A DNA stretch of 64,000 bases, from assembly GCA_018907035.1 (NCBI GenBank), contig JACCIC010000054.1, forward strand, positions 1,329,001 to 1,393,000, given 5' to 3'. The DNA is from Sycobia sp. Sy_11 (lineage: Eukaryota > Arthropoda > Insecta > Hymenoptera > Epichrysomallidae). Below, one piece after another: positions 50,500-63,655 of this stretch (position 1 is the first letter of the stretch; each line of letters starts with the position of its first letter). The notes beneath the pieces are model-generated. The model was not told the DNA's origin, made no database searches, and saw only the letters and a list, made by a program, of their open reading frames with translations. The position numbers and the translations under genes are program-made.

Positions 50500-51860
50500 C
50501 ATTATGAGCTGAGAAAAATCACAGCAATAATTTACCTCAATAAACAGTATTGGAAACACTTATTTTAAGACATTTCTTGCACTTTTATAAGCAAATCAAA
50601 AAATTATCAAAAACATCGCTTTTTGCTCTTTCAGCTTAGTACATCTTAAAAACTCGATACAATTTATCAATTCGCAAGCTACATTTTAGGCTACTAGAAG
50701 CTACTAGAAAATTATAATTACGTTTAACTATAAACGTTATAAAATTACAGAATTTCAACAAGTTCTAATTCTGTATTTATACGAAGGTGTTTTGAATAAC
50801 TTATTGTGGCAATATCCTGTCTTATTTTCATTTATACGTTATTGGGATACTATATTTGATTTTTAGTTCTTAATATAATTAGAGATCCACACTGAATCTT
50901 CAATGATAATTTTATAATATAGAAGGGAATCTCAATGATCTTGTTTTGCAGATGGAAGCAAGATTGAATTTTTACTTTTGATAGATTTCTCATTGAAATG
51001 ACATATAGCATTGTTATATATACAATATATACATATTATTTTAACGGGTTTTTCATTTCAAACCCGAATAAATTTTAAATAAAAAGTGTATTGATATGCA
51101 TAAGAGCTATACATTAGAAAATAGACAAAAATTCAAATAATGCCAATTTCACCAATTTTGGCTTTTTCTAATTGAATGTTTTTGTTTTTCAATGGATGAA
51201 AAAAAAAACAAAAAAGCGGATGCTTCTAGTAATCGATAGAATATTTTGCAATAATTTTTTTATATGGAACAATAATTTTTTTTTATTTCACAAAGCGTAA
51301 ATACACGCACGCTTCTGCATATCGACTCTGAGGTTATTAATGAAAGGCGATAATTAAAACTACAAAAATAATTTGGGTTGAATAATAGCTTTTTCTATTA
51401 ATACTTGTAACTAAATTATCTATGAATTAATTAAACGATTTTATAGAAAGCCATAACAAAATTGTTGATTCGAATGGTAAAAACTTCGTTTTGTTTATTA
51501 TCGGAAACGAAGGAGTTTATGCTTGCAAAGGCAAGTTCCATCCCAAACAGCCGAACAAAATTATTTGTCAACGCAGTATATCGATCGGGTTTCTCGCTAT
51601 CGAGATGCGATATCGATCGGATAGCGTATAATGTTTCTTAAAAGAATTATCAAGAGCGTTCAAACAATAAAGCAACGAAAATTAGAGACTTATGACATCT
51701 TCTACTTTAACGTCGATTGTAATCGAAAATTACGTCGCTCATCTTGTATGTTTCAAATCGAAATTACTTTAGCCCGAAAACTATCGAATCGCCAATGCGA
51801 AATCGTTAAACGTGGCCAACGCGCTGATTAAAACAAAGGGTTGAAAAAATAATAATAATA
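50500..51860. other. AT-rich non-coding DNA
   Basis: Only a twofold GCTACTAGAA repeat near 50.69 kb. Confidence 0.6.
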
Positions 51861-53520
51861 ATAACCTCACTGCGCTGGGCACGATCGTAATCCCGACACC
51901 GCCGCCGGCTGGGCAAGGCCGGCGAGAGCGAAACGCAAACGGCGCGTGCCTTTATCGGATAGCGGCTTGAATTCGTTAATGTGGAGCCCTCGAAAAACAG
52001 AAATCCCGCGCGCGGCCCTCTTCCGCTCGGGCGCAAAACAACGCGGCGCTCCCTCTCCCTTGCGCAACTCCCGCGGCGCGTAAGCCTATCGCGTTTCAAA
52101 GCGACTCCCACCCGTACCCGTTCACTGCCCCATCCCGTTTCTCTCGCCACCCGCAGGCGGGAGCCGACGTCACGGAAGACCCCCGCGGGGCGCGCCGAGC
52201 AAAAATCCAGAGCCCTTTGAGCAATCGCGGCGGTGTCCCGCGCCCTAGCGAGAAGGGAGGAACGGAATCGAAGCAGTATATATATACAGATACTACTCTA
52301 CTACTCGTGCTCGTATATGCATAATCGCTACGGACCCTCCTCCCCCTCACCAGGCAGCCCCTCTTGTCTTCTAATTAAGCGAGGCTATCCCGCAGGAGAG
52401 GCTCGTCTCTCCCTCCAACAGCGCGGGGGTTCTGAAATTTAAGAATGCGCGCCGCGAAAAGTATGGGAAGGGGAACGGGATGGGAGCCCGGCGGAGGCGG
52501 AGGAACATTCGTCTTATATACACTCGATTCCGTGCCCTTTCATCGAGTTTAATTGACTCGGAGATTTCCCCCGCGTAAGCCTCTCCTGCTATACTCGAAC
52601 TCTCCCATTCGCTTATAACGGAAACTTAGCGATTTTCCCCGCTGTCGCTTCTCTTTTTTCCGTCCCCTCCCCTTGCCCCGCCTTACGTTGGAGCATCGCT
52701 TAACGACCTACCTTTTCCCTCAGCTTTTACTGCCCTCGATGGAATCAAACAAATGGGGAAGAAGAGAGAGCGACAGAGTGAGGGAGAGAGGGAGAGGGAC
52801 GTGGGAGGAGAGCTGGATGTATGGACTCCATACGAAGCGGCAGTGGGTTCTCGAACGCGGGATGAAAAAGCGCACTCGCGTACCTTCGTATGCGTGAGCA
52901 AACGCACTCTCTGTGCGCTCCGTGTGCGCAGCCGTCCTATACACACGCGCGCACACGCATATGTAGCGCCTTCGTTCTGTTCAACGAGCATCCGAGCAGA
53001 GCTGTACGCTGTATAGCAGACGAACTTCGGCGGCGAGGGACGCAGTCGAGGCGGATGGATATTACGCGCAGATACAGACGCATACAGACACATACAGGCA
53101 CTTCTTTATCTCCGGAGCTTCGGGGAGACGGGTGCGGGCGCCTGTATCAACGGGCGCAAAGACGGGGCGAAGGTAAAGATAGCGTGGAAAAGGGGGCGCG
53201 AGAACGCGCGACGGGACGAAGTTAATGGAGTAGAAGCAAATTTAAAAAGCCTTCCCCTCGCGCCCTTGGGGCTCGCGGCCCGGCTTCTTCCTCCCTTACA
53301 GCGGGAGGTGCATGGCAGAGTCGACGGCGCGAATATGAAAGACGTGCTGTAGGCCGACGCGAAGGCGTTTTGGAATATCAACGTATATGCATGTATATGT
53401 ACACCTACGTTTACTCGTACGCGTCGTTAATTAGTATGGAATGACGAAGCGAAATCGAAGTACACGACGCCCAGACTGATAATCGTCGTAAATCGCGGAC
53501 GGGAGTTTTAGGTGGCCTGC
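51860..53520. other. CpG-rich island
   Basis: No supported gene; overlapping ORFs on all strands. Confidence 0.45.
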
Positions 53521-53861
53521 GGTCTGCAATCTTCTTTCTAATCAAGAAATTCCTCGGCAAATCTCTTTCATATAGTAGCTGAACGGTGTATTTGTTTCTT
53601 CGCGTTTAATTCGATGGCGGCACTTATTTCCATAGTATCTTGGCCACTAGGCACGCTGTAGGATATCCGAGTACAGATTTTCAGTACCGTCGGCGTCGAA
53701 AATACGCTATACGTGCGATTCGTCTATAGCAGGCTTAGCGTATCATTAATATTGAACAAGCATTCGTAGACTTTTGGCAACTGACGATAATTCGTTAAGA
53801 ACTAAGAGGTCAAAACCAACAGGAAACTCGGATATTTTCAAATACACTGATATGAGGAATA

Positions 53862-54182
53862 TTGCAGCGCATTATTTGTCAATTAATTTCCCGGTGCCAA
53901 TTTGCACTGTCTATTGATATGAATATGCACCTAGATACTCCAGTACTGTATCGTGGACAATCTCCTCAAAGATCTTATTACGTCGGTTTTATAACCGAAA
54001 CTCCAAGCTCTAAAATTCTAAGTTCACGTGTCGGATTCTCATCTACTCTCCGTGAATTTTTTCTTTTATTTCGATTGCAAGCTCAAGAAGCCAGCTTGAG
54101 AATTTATTTCTACGCAACTACTCTTTTCTTCGATCGTCCTTTTTTGCATTTCATTTCATATAGATCTGCCGATATTGTTTAA
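53862..54182 (+). other. Uncharacterised 106-codon ORF in AT-rich DNA (doubtful)
   Basis: Open from a TTG, with the first ATG near 53919, leaving about 88 codons. It is free of repeats and lies in AT-rich DNA, where stops are frequent, but I recognise no domain and see no TATA box or poly(A) signal close by. A few such ORFs are expected by chance in 64 kb. Confidence 0.15.
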
Positions 54183-54189
54183 AGTGTAT

Positions 54190-54940
54190 CGCGTCCCTAC
54201 ATTCAAGAGCTTACCAGAATTTCAATTTTTTCTGTTGCACATCTTTGTAGCTTTTCTGGACGTCACATATTTGTAGCTTTCAATGATCTTTTGTTCGACT
54301 CCTAGTGAAACGTATACCAAATTTTTGTATTAACAACAGCAGAAATATCTCATTTCAATAAGAAGTTTCCATTTTTCAAGAATTGGTATAATGTATTTCT
54401 CATATATGTATAGAATTCTTATATTAGTCAAATATCGTTCTTAGTGAATAGAATGATAGATAAATGTTCAAGTGCTTGAGATGAAAATCAAAAATTTCAC
54501 TTATGCTTGATATTTTATTTTGAGAATATTACTTTTTGTTGTACATTTCATACCAAGTTTGCTTAGAACCGCTTCAAAAACTTAAGTGATTAATTTATAA
54601 TTACAAAAGTTTATAAAATTCCTTAACTAAATTTTAATGAATAAATTTCCGAGTATTATATTCGAATTACTTGTATTTTGCGCAACTAAATTAATCGCGT
54701 TTCGTCAAACTACGTTGCACGATAATTTTTGGCCTATTTTATTTTTCCTTCATTTTTTTCGTTTTTTTTTTCATTTTATATAAATAGAATTTTTAAATGA
54801 AGAATTTGGATATCCGGAAATCATAAAATCTCGCGTTTACGATTTTGCTTGTGCACGCGGGGGGCTCCCGCTATGAATGTCGAATTACACGGAGAGTGTA
54901 CATGAATTTATCGAATAACAGTGTACTATAAAAATTTTAC
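54190..54940. other. AT-rich non-coding DNA
   Basis: I see nothing in it. Confidence 0.6.
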
Positions 54941-54947
54941 GATGCGC

Positions 54948-54948
<1 letters not shown>

Positions 54949-54982
<34 letters not shown>
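54949..54982. repeat. (TA)n microsatellite
   Basis: Followed by TGCATACATGCATATATACACAC. Confidence 0.95.
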
Positions 54983-54985
<3 letters not shown>

Positions 54986-55199
54986 GCATACATGCATATA
55001 TACACACAAATAGGTACAGGAACACCCGTCCACACGCGAGTCCAAAAAACGCGGGTTGCCTTTGCGGTATGCGATAGAAAGCCAAAAAAAAAACAGAATT
55101 AGAAAGAAGAGCACGAAAAAACTTTCGAGCAGGCCATCGAAAAACGAGAGGGGCCCTTTTTGTGTTTTTATGCCTACTTCTAATCGTCGGCGTATATAA

Positions 55200-55736
55200 A
55201 TATTTATGACTCCGCGAGCTTTTTGCTCGAATCGCGGGGGCGAAAGCGTACGGCGACGCACGGGTAATTGTGCTCGCCGGAGCCGGCATTCGGGGAGCTT
55301 TTCTCGAGGCCGTGCATTTTTTTTACCGATCGCCCTTCTCTCGCGTGCCCGGGGTTTCGAAAAATTTTACATTAATTTCTTTTTTGTTATAAGCTTAGCG
55401 TGCTGTAGAGTGATTTTGGAAGGCTTCCTATGCTTGAATTTATGCAGCCTTAAATAACCGAAGCTTTTCAAAATTAAGACGCACATATTCTATAACAGAT
55501 TTTAATCTATTATTGAGCTTACAAAATATCACCTCTCGATGATAGAAAACGTAAAACTCAACGAAAGGCATATAGATTTAGACTTTCGTCGAAGCATTCC
55601 ATTTCAATTGATAATATTGCGCCGCGGAATCGTACTGGAAATCGCTGCCTCAACGGCGATCTGCTGACGGATGAAGAAGAGTGAGCTATATATATATATA
55701 GCAAAAAAGAGCAACGCAGGCACGACAGTGAACAGA

Positions 55737-55767
<31 letters not shown>

Positions 55768-56410
55768 GAGAGAGGGAGAGTGAATGAATATAAGGCTTCG
55801 CAGCAGCAATAGCACCAGAGAGACAAATGGAAAATGAGAAAATGTGCGGCGGGCGGAAGGAGAAGAAGGAGGGGGCGAGGTGGCGAGCGGATAGGAAAAT
55901 CGCGTCCCCCGATGCATTCTCGCGTTAGCGTCGGTTTAATATAAAACGATTTTACGAGCGGAATAAAAAGGCCATTAGTCGCGACGGCCCCCACCGCCTC
56001 GTCCATTGGATCGAGCATCGAGCGACGTCCCTTCCCCCCTCCTCGCCGCTACTCCTACCATCGCCGCAAGGAACGGAGGAGTTGGTTCGCGAATAATGCG
56101 CCGCGCCATACCGCGCGAGAGGCCGCGTGCGAAAGGAAAAAGAGACAGAGGGAGAGAGTAGAAGGACGGATTGCGCGCTATCTAACTCCGCTCCGTGCCC
56201 TCCCTCCCGCACCTCCACCGTCTGCCGCTTTTATTGGAGAGTCTTATTTTTTTTCTCCTTTCGTCTCGATTCCGTTTGCCGAGCGCAAAATAATAGAGTT
56301 CTGTTTGGGAAAAAACGCTGCGTGCGGCAAAGGCGAAGGATTCGCTTTCTGGCTCTTACTTTATATTATATCATTTGTACGAATGAAGCTCGGCTGAAAA
56401 GAAACGTATA
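55200..56410. other. CpG-rich island
   Basis: No supported gene; (GA)n tract inside. Confidence 0.45.
55736..55776. repeat. (GA)n microsatellite
   Basis: One CAG interruption. Confidence 0.95.
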
Positions 56411-56712
56411 AGAGAACTATATGGGGATTAACTTATTACGAGCCGAGCGCACAAAGATTTTTGAGAAACGATATTGTAACTCAAGGGCACGCTGCGCTTT
56501 ATATTATCTGCTGGAAAAAGTGAACAAGATAAAAAATCTTCTTTTAAATTTTTCTTTTTCGATTTATTTTTTTTCCTTCTCACGAATGAAATAAATCATT
56601 CCATAAATAATATATAGTACTGTGTCCTTGATTGCGATCTTGTTTGCCATTGTTATTACTTTCAAATTTTGCAACGAATGACTATAGAATACTCTAAAAA
56701 TATGTATATAGA

Positions 56713-56750
<38 letters not shown>
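56713..56750. repeat. (AT)n microsatellite
   Basis: One C near 56722. Confidence 0.95.
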
Positions 56751-56757
<7 letters not shown>

Positions 56758-57221
56758 GAATGTACCAGGAAAAGAATGTGACTTAAAATAATTTTATCTG
56801 TACTGAGTAAAAAATATTGTAAGAGATTAAGCACGAGACGAAAAAGAAAGAAACTGAAACTTTACTAACGAGCTTTAGGGAGAGAAATGGAAATGAAACA
56901 GAGCAGAGCAGAGAGAGAAAGGGATATATATATCTTCAGAGTGTTAGTTTAATTGTATTTTCATACATAAAAAGTAAATTTAATACTATTTTTTAAAGAA
57001 GGTGAAAATTCATAATTAATAATAATAATAATAGTAATAGTAACATAATGAAAAAATCTATATTTGTTTTTTTATTGCAAAAAAAATTACTATTCATCAA
57101 ATAAGGCTTGATACAACAGTCGAGTCGCAAAAGATATCTTTTCATCACTGTTCTGAGCCTCTTAAGTGTCGCAGCACTGCGAATTGCAGTAGGAAGGGAA
57201 TTCAAAAAATGCGAGAATGTG

Positions 57222-57276
57222 ATAGATAGATAGAGAGAGAGAGAGAGAGACAGAGAGAGAGAGAGAAAGAGGGAGA
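57222..57276. repeat. (GATA)/(GA)n microsatellite
   Basis: GATAGATAGATA then GA with a CAG break. Confidence 0.95.
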
Positions 57277-57514
57277 GAGGATAGCTTTCAAAGTGAGAAA
57301 CGAATGCAATACGACGACACGAGTATAATCTCCGCCGAGTAATTTGAGTTTTTTTACCTTGGTAACGCTCTCGCGCTACAGAGTCGCTTTGCCAAAGGGT
57401 GAAAAAAAACAATGGGAGAGAAATATATACGAGAGGCGGAGCGTTGGCAATCGAGAGGTGCGGCCCCGGGGCGATTCGAGATTTGTGATTTGTACCCGCA
57501 GCCTGGAGTGATAT

Positions 57515-57560
57515 CGAACGGTATATAAAGTCAGCTCGACGCTTCGGCGTCAGAAACACG
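57515..57560 (+). promoter_or_regulatory. Candidate TATA core promoter
   Basis: GGTATATAAAGTCAG has its TATA at about 57523-57530. GCGTCAGAAAC, with a TCA initiator, lies about 27 bp downstream. The spacing suits a focused insect promoter. Only a 15-codon ORF (ATG near 57587) follows, so the transcript is unidentified. Confidence 0.3.
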
Positions 57561-57685
57561 CGACGCTCGCTTTGAAATTACACGAAATGCTTGTCCGCCG
57601 CGTTTTTGAATTCCTTTTCTTCGCTCCTAATTGAACAATTGAAAATAAAAGCCATCGTCGGATTTTTCCAGCCGTATATTCTATA

Positions 57686-57689
<4 letters not shown>

Positions 57690-57747
<58 letters not shown>
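57690..57747. repeat. (AT)n microsatellite
   Basis: 58 bp, uninterrupted. Confidence 0.95.
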
Positions 57748-57750
<3 letters not shown>

Positions 57751-57829
57751 GTGAAGGCTAAAGCTCTCGTTCATATATTCTATATACGCTTTATCTTCCT
57801 TTTTTTTTGTTCATTCATTTCGAGTCAAA

Positions 57830-57906
57830 GTGCGCATCCCCTTCCTGCCTTTCTTTTTAAGTCAAATTACATGGCCGCACACTGGCGATAGCACACGCAC
57901 ACGCAC

Positions 57907-57954
<48 letters not shown>

Positions 57955-58965
57955 GCGCGCCTCTACAGATCAAGGAATGGAATGAAGTTATATACGTGTG
58001 CGGTGACGACAATTGTACCCTCTCACACCGAAACCCCATATCGGTATAAGTGCGTGCTTACATGTATTATAGGAATGTATGTTAAAGACACAGGCGCGAG
58101 GGAAGTAGGCAGCGATAAGAGAAAAAGTTGCGTAAGTATTTTGCGACTTGAACGAAATTGGTTGAATGAGATGGAAGTTCCTTTCTCAATAGTTATAATT
58201 ACGTCCCGACGTTCTCGTTCGCCCGTTACGAAATACGCAAAAATACAGTGTTTTACGTATTGTATAGCTAACGAATGCAGTATATAATGGCTCCGTTTTG
58301 CATAATAATTCTCCCATTATCTTTATCTATATATATATACATATATATAAAGCCACGATAACAGATCGATCAACGCCTGACCGAGAAATAATTGCGTCCG
58401 TGCTATTATTTTTTAGCTCGCGCTCGTTTCGCGCCCGAAACCGTGGACGGCGACGATGGTTTACGTTGGAAATCGAGCCTCCCGACTCGTTCCCGCGTCC
58501 GTAATCGAGGTGGACTTTTTTCCTTCTCCCTCCTCTTCTCGCTCTCGATCGCCTACAAAATCTACGCTGCTGCTCCAGTGGCACGCGGGAATGGAAAGAG
58601 AAGCCGTCGCGCGAACGGGGGACACGGAAGTTGTGTTTCGGCGGAAGGTTATTTTCCAGGCGGGCGGACTTCGCCGGGCTCGCCCGGCAGACGCTCGGGG
58701 ATTTAAGGGCCTCGCGGCAATAGGGGTGGGGAGGGGGATGGGGTCGATGGGGGGAGCTCCGATCCCGGCTTCTTTTCTCTTCGTGCCGAGGCGCCCGTGA
58801 CCCTTTACACCTCTGCCCCCCTCCCCACGGCCCGTTCGCTCCCCCGCAGACCACTTCTCTGCGCTCCCCCTCCGCGTCCCGGGATAATCTCTCCTCGAGG
58901 CTTCCGACGGGCGGGCCTATCGGACATTCATTAGGGCCGCGGGACGGGTAGAGGCGGACGGGTAT
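57830..58965. other. CpG-rich island with a 214-codon minus ORF
   Basis: The minus ORF 58327-58971 is Arg/Pro-rich, ends in TA repeats and overlaps two + strand ORFs of over 100 codons; I read it as compositional. Confidence 0.4.
57892..57960. repeat. Compound (CA)n-(CG)n microsatellite
   Basis: About 49 bp of CA with CG breaks, then 20 bp of pure alternating GC; strong Z-DNA potential. Confidence 0.95.
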
Positions 58966-58969
58966 TTGC

Positions 58970-60131
58970 AATGCGAACCCATTCGCTGCTCAATGATCTA
59001 TGCTTAATTGTATCCACTTGTTTCAGCTCCTCCTCCCATTCCTACTCCTTCCTATATCCTCCTCATTTCGGTTTCTACCGTTGCTTCTGCTTCTTCTTCG
59101 CCTCTTTTCCCCCCTCCTATCCCGATCTCAACATTCGTCTGGTTCTCCATTTTCTTCGCTCTTCGTTTTATTTTTATTTTCAATTTCAGTTCTAGGCACT
59201 GAATAGCATAGGCGTTGAATTAAAGGCACTAAATCGAAATAACGGATTCTTAATTTGAGCTTATATTTTCTAAATTGAAATTATGATCGCAATAATGACT
59301 TGTTCATTAACTCTCTATTTCTCTTGAATTTATCATCCACCAATTTTATTTCAGGCGCTGCTAACACGCTGATCGAAAATTGATTTTGACGAGATTATGA
59401 TTTATTTATGGTTTTTTTCCACACTAATGCTACCACACATTATTAGTAGACGCCAGACGGACTTTGCCGAATAAGGAAAACCCATCGATAAGCAAACTGC
59501 ACTCTAACATGACTTAAGGAGGCTTCGACGATTTCACAGATGTAGTGCACATTTTAATAAATCTTTGCAGCAAAAAAGTACATGTAAAAATAAACGTTAT
59601 AAAATTTAAAAAAAAATCAGGCGACCTATCTTTTAAGATGTAAGAGATTTACTTTCAAAGCAACTTCCACTGAGTTTTATGGTAAATAATATTTTTCATG
59701 TATTCAAACGTATGTTATAAAACTCGCACAAAGCAGCTTTTGTTTTAAAAATACAAAAGAAAACATTTCTTGAGACCATAAAGCCATGAACTATGAATCT
59801 AGGTTATTTATTACAGTTGTAAAAAATAATTGAACGCGTGGGCGAACGAAAATGGCACATCTGAGCTGCTGTTCTGCCATTTTAATAGATGCAGCGTACG
59901 AAAATATGTATTCGCACTTGTTTATATATGCACGCACTAACAATAAATAAGAGCCGCTTGCAAGGTATTTATATTTTAGTCATAAACAGCACCAGTCAAA
60001 ATATTCGGAAACTCTTCTAATTGACGTTCGACTTTTTAAAAATATTTTCTTATCGTGTAAATTACTTGCTGTTAGATATATGTATATAAAAGCAAGGCTT
60101 TTGCTATGTATGTTCATGAAATCCAATACAA

Positions 60132-60192
<61 letters not shown>

Positions 60193-60410
60193 TCTAATAA
60201 GCTTTTGGAAATATAAATTTATATGTAGATTGAACCAGCAGGAAATAATTCTGGGTTACTTTGAGCAGTGTTGTTTTTTGTGGAAAGTACCTTACGCATT
60301 TGCGAGGATGTAATTTTAAAACTGACGTTTCCCACAGAAATAAATGAACTTCTTTGTAATTTTAACTGTAATTTGCGAGCCAAATTTTTGTTCGCCTCCC
60401 TCCTTCCCAT
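58970..60410. other. Pyrimidine-rich then AT-rich DNA
   Basis: TC-rich at 59.02-59.19 kb. ACCAGTCAAAATATTCGGAAAC near 59990-60011 resembles some Tc1-like inverted-repeat ends, but no partner was found. Confidence 0.4.
60137..60190. repeat. (AT)n microsatellite
   Basis: Uninterrupted. Confidence 0.95.
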
Positions 60411-60564
60411 TTGCTACTTCGGGAACGATCGGAAAGAAGAAAAAATATCATCATCGAATTCGTTAGCTCAGCCGTACGCGTTACCCTTCTCTGTGCATTA
60501 ATGCGTTCAGCCTTTGAGCGACGCGTGTAGAGCTACGTTACGCACGACTCACCAATACACAGAC

Positions 60565-60568
<4 letters not shown>

Positions 60569-60618
<50 letters not shown>
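60569..60618. repeat. (TA)n microsatellite
   Basis: 50 bp, uninterrupted. Confidence 0.95.
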
Positions 60619-60619
<1 letters not shown>

Positions 60620-60709
60620 GATGGTCATTCGCCGCTCGAATAATAGATGTTCGAACTGCTCTCCCAAAGCCGGTCGTGACAAGAAAATAACTCTCTCCCG
60701 CTCTCTGTT

Positions 60710-60711
<2 letters not shown>

Positions 60712-60740
<29 letters not shown>
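60712..60740. repeat. (CT)n microsatellite
   Basis: Uninterrupted. Confidence 0.95.
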
Positions 60741-60746
<6 letters not shown>

Positions 60747-61299
60747 CGACGCACCGCTGCCGCGAGGCTATAATACACAATATATCTCGGCGTCGTTGCC
60801 GCGCACCGGCAATGACGGCTCGCGCAACGAGAAAGAGTTCCTCGGCGCGTCCCGCGATTTCCCCTCAAAATTTGCGTCCATATCGTATTTCCGTTCCCCG
60901 ACCGCTGCGCGCCGCCCCGATCCGCGACCGTAATACCCGCCGCGCAACATACGCGCTCTTACGCGGCGGAATCGCGCCCGATGACTCAGATTTATATACG
61001 CGAGCGTGCGCGCGGGCGCGCGCACGGCTCGTTAAGATTTTTCGCGCATTAGCATTCGCAGAAATAGAAACGCCGCGTGGCGTGCCTCTCTCTCTCTCTC
61101 TGTCTCTTTTTTTCTGTTTTTGTTCTTTTGCTCCCTGGCAGTTCGCCTTTATTATCGGCGGTTCGGCGAAAGGCTTTGTTCGCTCTAAATATATGATACG
61201 CGCTGTCTGGGGCACGCTGAGTGTAAGGTGGACAACGCTGATGTTTCGGTACATGTCGCTGGGAGTTTTCGAGCGAATGGGAACGGAATGAGACAAAAA

Positions 61300-62975
61300 T
61301 TTACGCTCTGGCGTGCTTTATTTTTTGTCACCCTTTCGTTTCGATCATAACAGCGGCAATGAGGAACGATAAATATTTCATGAACCGTGCGATTGTTTTA
61401 TATTGAAATTTTGGGATTTTCTTTAAGATATGTAATCAATGGTGTGTATATAATCCAATATGTAACAACATTTTTGAATCCTTTTTGATTAATTAAAATG
61501 GTCATGTTTGGCTTTTGTCTTAGAATTTCTTCTTGGGCGAATCTCATAGTAGATCAAAAAGAACCGTTGGGCAATTTGTGGATGCTGAATCATGTTCTCG
61601 TAGAATTCAACATCATTAGTGATTTGTTAATTTGTGCAATATAATTTGATTAATCAATAGATTTCAAACGATACCTCTCGAAACTATGCACAAATACTAT
61701 ATTATTCCGTACAAATTGAGCTTCGAACTGCATTAGCAACTTATGGGAAATCGGACAACAGAAGGCCCGGAGCCATGTAAACATCGTTAAACCTTTGATG
61801 GACTTCGAGATTTCGGCCTATAGAGGCCACCTCGAGATCCTTAAGCCGGCTTGATTGCTCCCGAGAAATCGGTCGAGAGTTGACTAGATCCCCGCTTGTC
61901 TATATATTCCAATCCGTTCATCTCATTCGGAGGAATAAGAAAGGAAGAATCCTTTCTTCCGAAACTTGCCTCGAGCTTCGATTCACGATTTTCCAGATTC
62001 TCGTTCTTTTTTTCCCTCTCATTTTATTATATTAGCCACAATCCGGGGCTGATTTTTTCATTATTTCTCGTGCGGGGTAGAAAGACATAAGGATGAAATA
62101 ATGGCAAGGGGGGCACGATACGAAATAAATCTAACGAAGATTACCGAGGATTACGCAGATAAAATATCTTCTATTGTATCCATGTGCTCTGATTCCTTAA
62201 AATTGTACTCATTTTAAACATCAATTTGTTTCTTGGAAATTTGTGTCTCGTGCTAAAATGTGTTTTTTAAAAAGTAAATAGAGATCATACGTCTGTAGAA
62301 TACTGTAAAATAGCTTTTCGATGATGTTTTTAAGAAAATATTTTGCCTTTTAATTAAACATTATTAATTAAATATTTAATTAAATATTTAATTAAAAGGT
62401 AAATCATTTCTTTCAAAAACTTCATCTTCAATATTATGTAAAGTAATTTAGCCCAGTGAAAGATTTATAATTAGTCTGGTAGAATTGCAGTGCATACAAT
62501 TTTGTACAATTTAAATAACGAAAGATTACCCTTTAAAAAACACTAAAATTCGAACAAGTATCAATTTAGTTAACTCAACTGCATATAATGATTCTTTCTT
62601 CTCTCTTCGGAAGAGCACCACTATAATCTGCATCCCATAAATACCAAACGAATAGCGGTAAAGCGACGAGGTGATGTATCAAAAAAAAAAAGTGGCTACA
62701 TCCGCCATTTCTCGACCACGACCGAGTTCGAAACGAGATCATTTACGGGCAGGCAAACTACAATGAGGAAACTATGAAAAAGAGACCAAGGGATGAAAAG
62801 GGACAGACGGTGAGAGAGAATGAAGGAGAGTTGAGGAGAGCAGGAGGGAGAGAGAAGTTGATCCACGGCTGACCCGGATAATTTACAAGTCCATTATATT
62901 CGGATTTCTACGACGAGGCTTTTACGAGCGTTTGCCCGTTAAGACGACGCTCGTAAAAAAGAGCGAGGAATACGG
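61300..62975. other. AT-rich non-coding DNA
   Basis: Only the palindrome at 62.35-62.40 kb stands out. Confidence 0.55.
62346..62399. repeat. Long AT-rich palindrome
   Basis: Arms CCTTTTAATTAAA (62346-62358) and TTTAATTAAAAGG (62387-62399) are perfect inverted repeats around internal AATTAAATATTTAATT palindromes. It could extrude as a cruciform. Confidence 0.5.
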
Positions 62976-62978
62976 TGA

Positions 62979-62979
62979 A

Positions 62980-63012
<33 letters not shown>

Positions 63013-63022
63013 AAGGGGGTGG
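62979..63022. repeat. (GA)n with G-run
   Basis: GA to about 63005, then poly(G) and GGAAGGGGGTGG. Confidence 0.95.
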
Positions 63023-63585
63023 CAAATAGAAAAAGAAAAGAGCATCACATTGCATTCGAGGGGTTGAAGGAGCGTGAATATTCCGCTGGAATCCTTGGAA
63101 GGATGCATCATTGAAACCTACTGTTGCATCTCAGCGCGACTACCGTCATGACTTCGTAATACCAACAGTTCCTTCATTCTTAGCCGTAGCTACACCTGTT
63201 GATGTATTTTTAATCATCTGGAAGGGATTTTGGATCTCGACATTATTGATTTACCGATTAAAAATTTAACTGATCCCGCGGTAAGATCAGCTCGAATAAT
63301 GTTCATCGACTTTCATCGTCTGGATAGCAATTTTATAGCTCGATATAATAATGCAATAAATAACGCGAGAAATACAAGTGTAAAAATGAAAAAAGAAAAT
63401 CCGAAGAAGCGCATATTTACGAAAGACATACGGTCGCGTAAAGAGAGAAAAAGAAAAATATGTGCGAAGCAGAAGTTTTCAGTGGTTCCAGTCAAAGTCT
63501 CTATATTGAAGCATTGCTCACGCCCGATTAGTAGCGAGAGAAACACGTTAGTTTGGCCGCGGAGGGAGGGTAGTGTAAGAGGAAA

Positions 63586-63655
63586 AATGAGAATAACAAG
63601 AATAAGAAGAGGAAGAAGAAGAAGGAGAAGAAGGAGAAGAATACGTAGAAGAATC
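63586..63655. repeat. (GAA)n/(AGA)n purine tract
   Basis: Mixed AAGAAG and AGGAGA units; it produces the Arg-rich tail of a 145-codon ORF. Confidence 0.85.

Larger units (their letters stand above)
60410..61300. other. CpG-rich island
   Basis: Open on both strands over more than 140 codons; no recognised product. Confidence 0.45.

Noticed and set aside
56993..57559. 188-codon minus-strand ORF
   Set aside because: Contains microsatellite translation and a Leu run from AAT repeats; no domain.
58327..58971. 214-codon minus-strand ORF
   Set aside because: Arg/Pro-rich composition, overlaps two + strand ORFs of over 100 codons, no motif.
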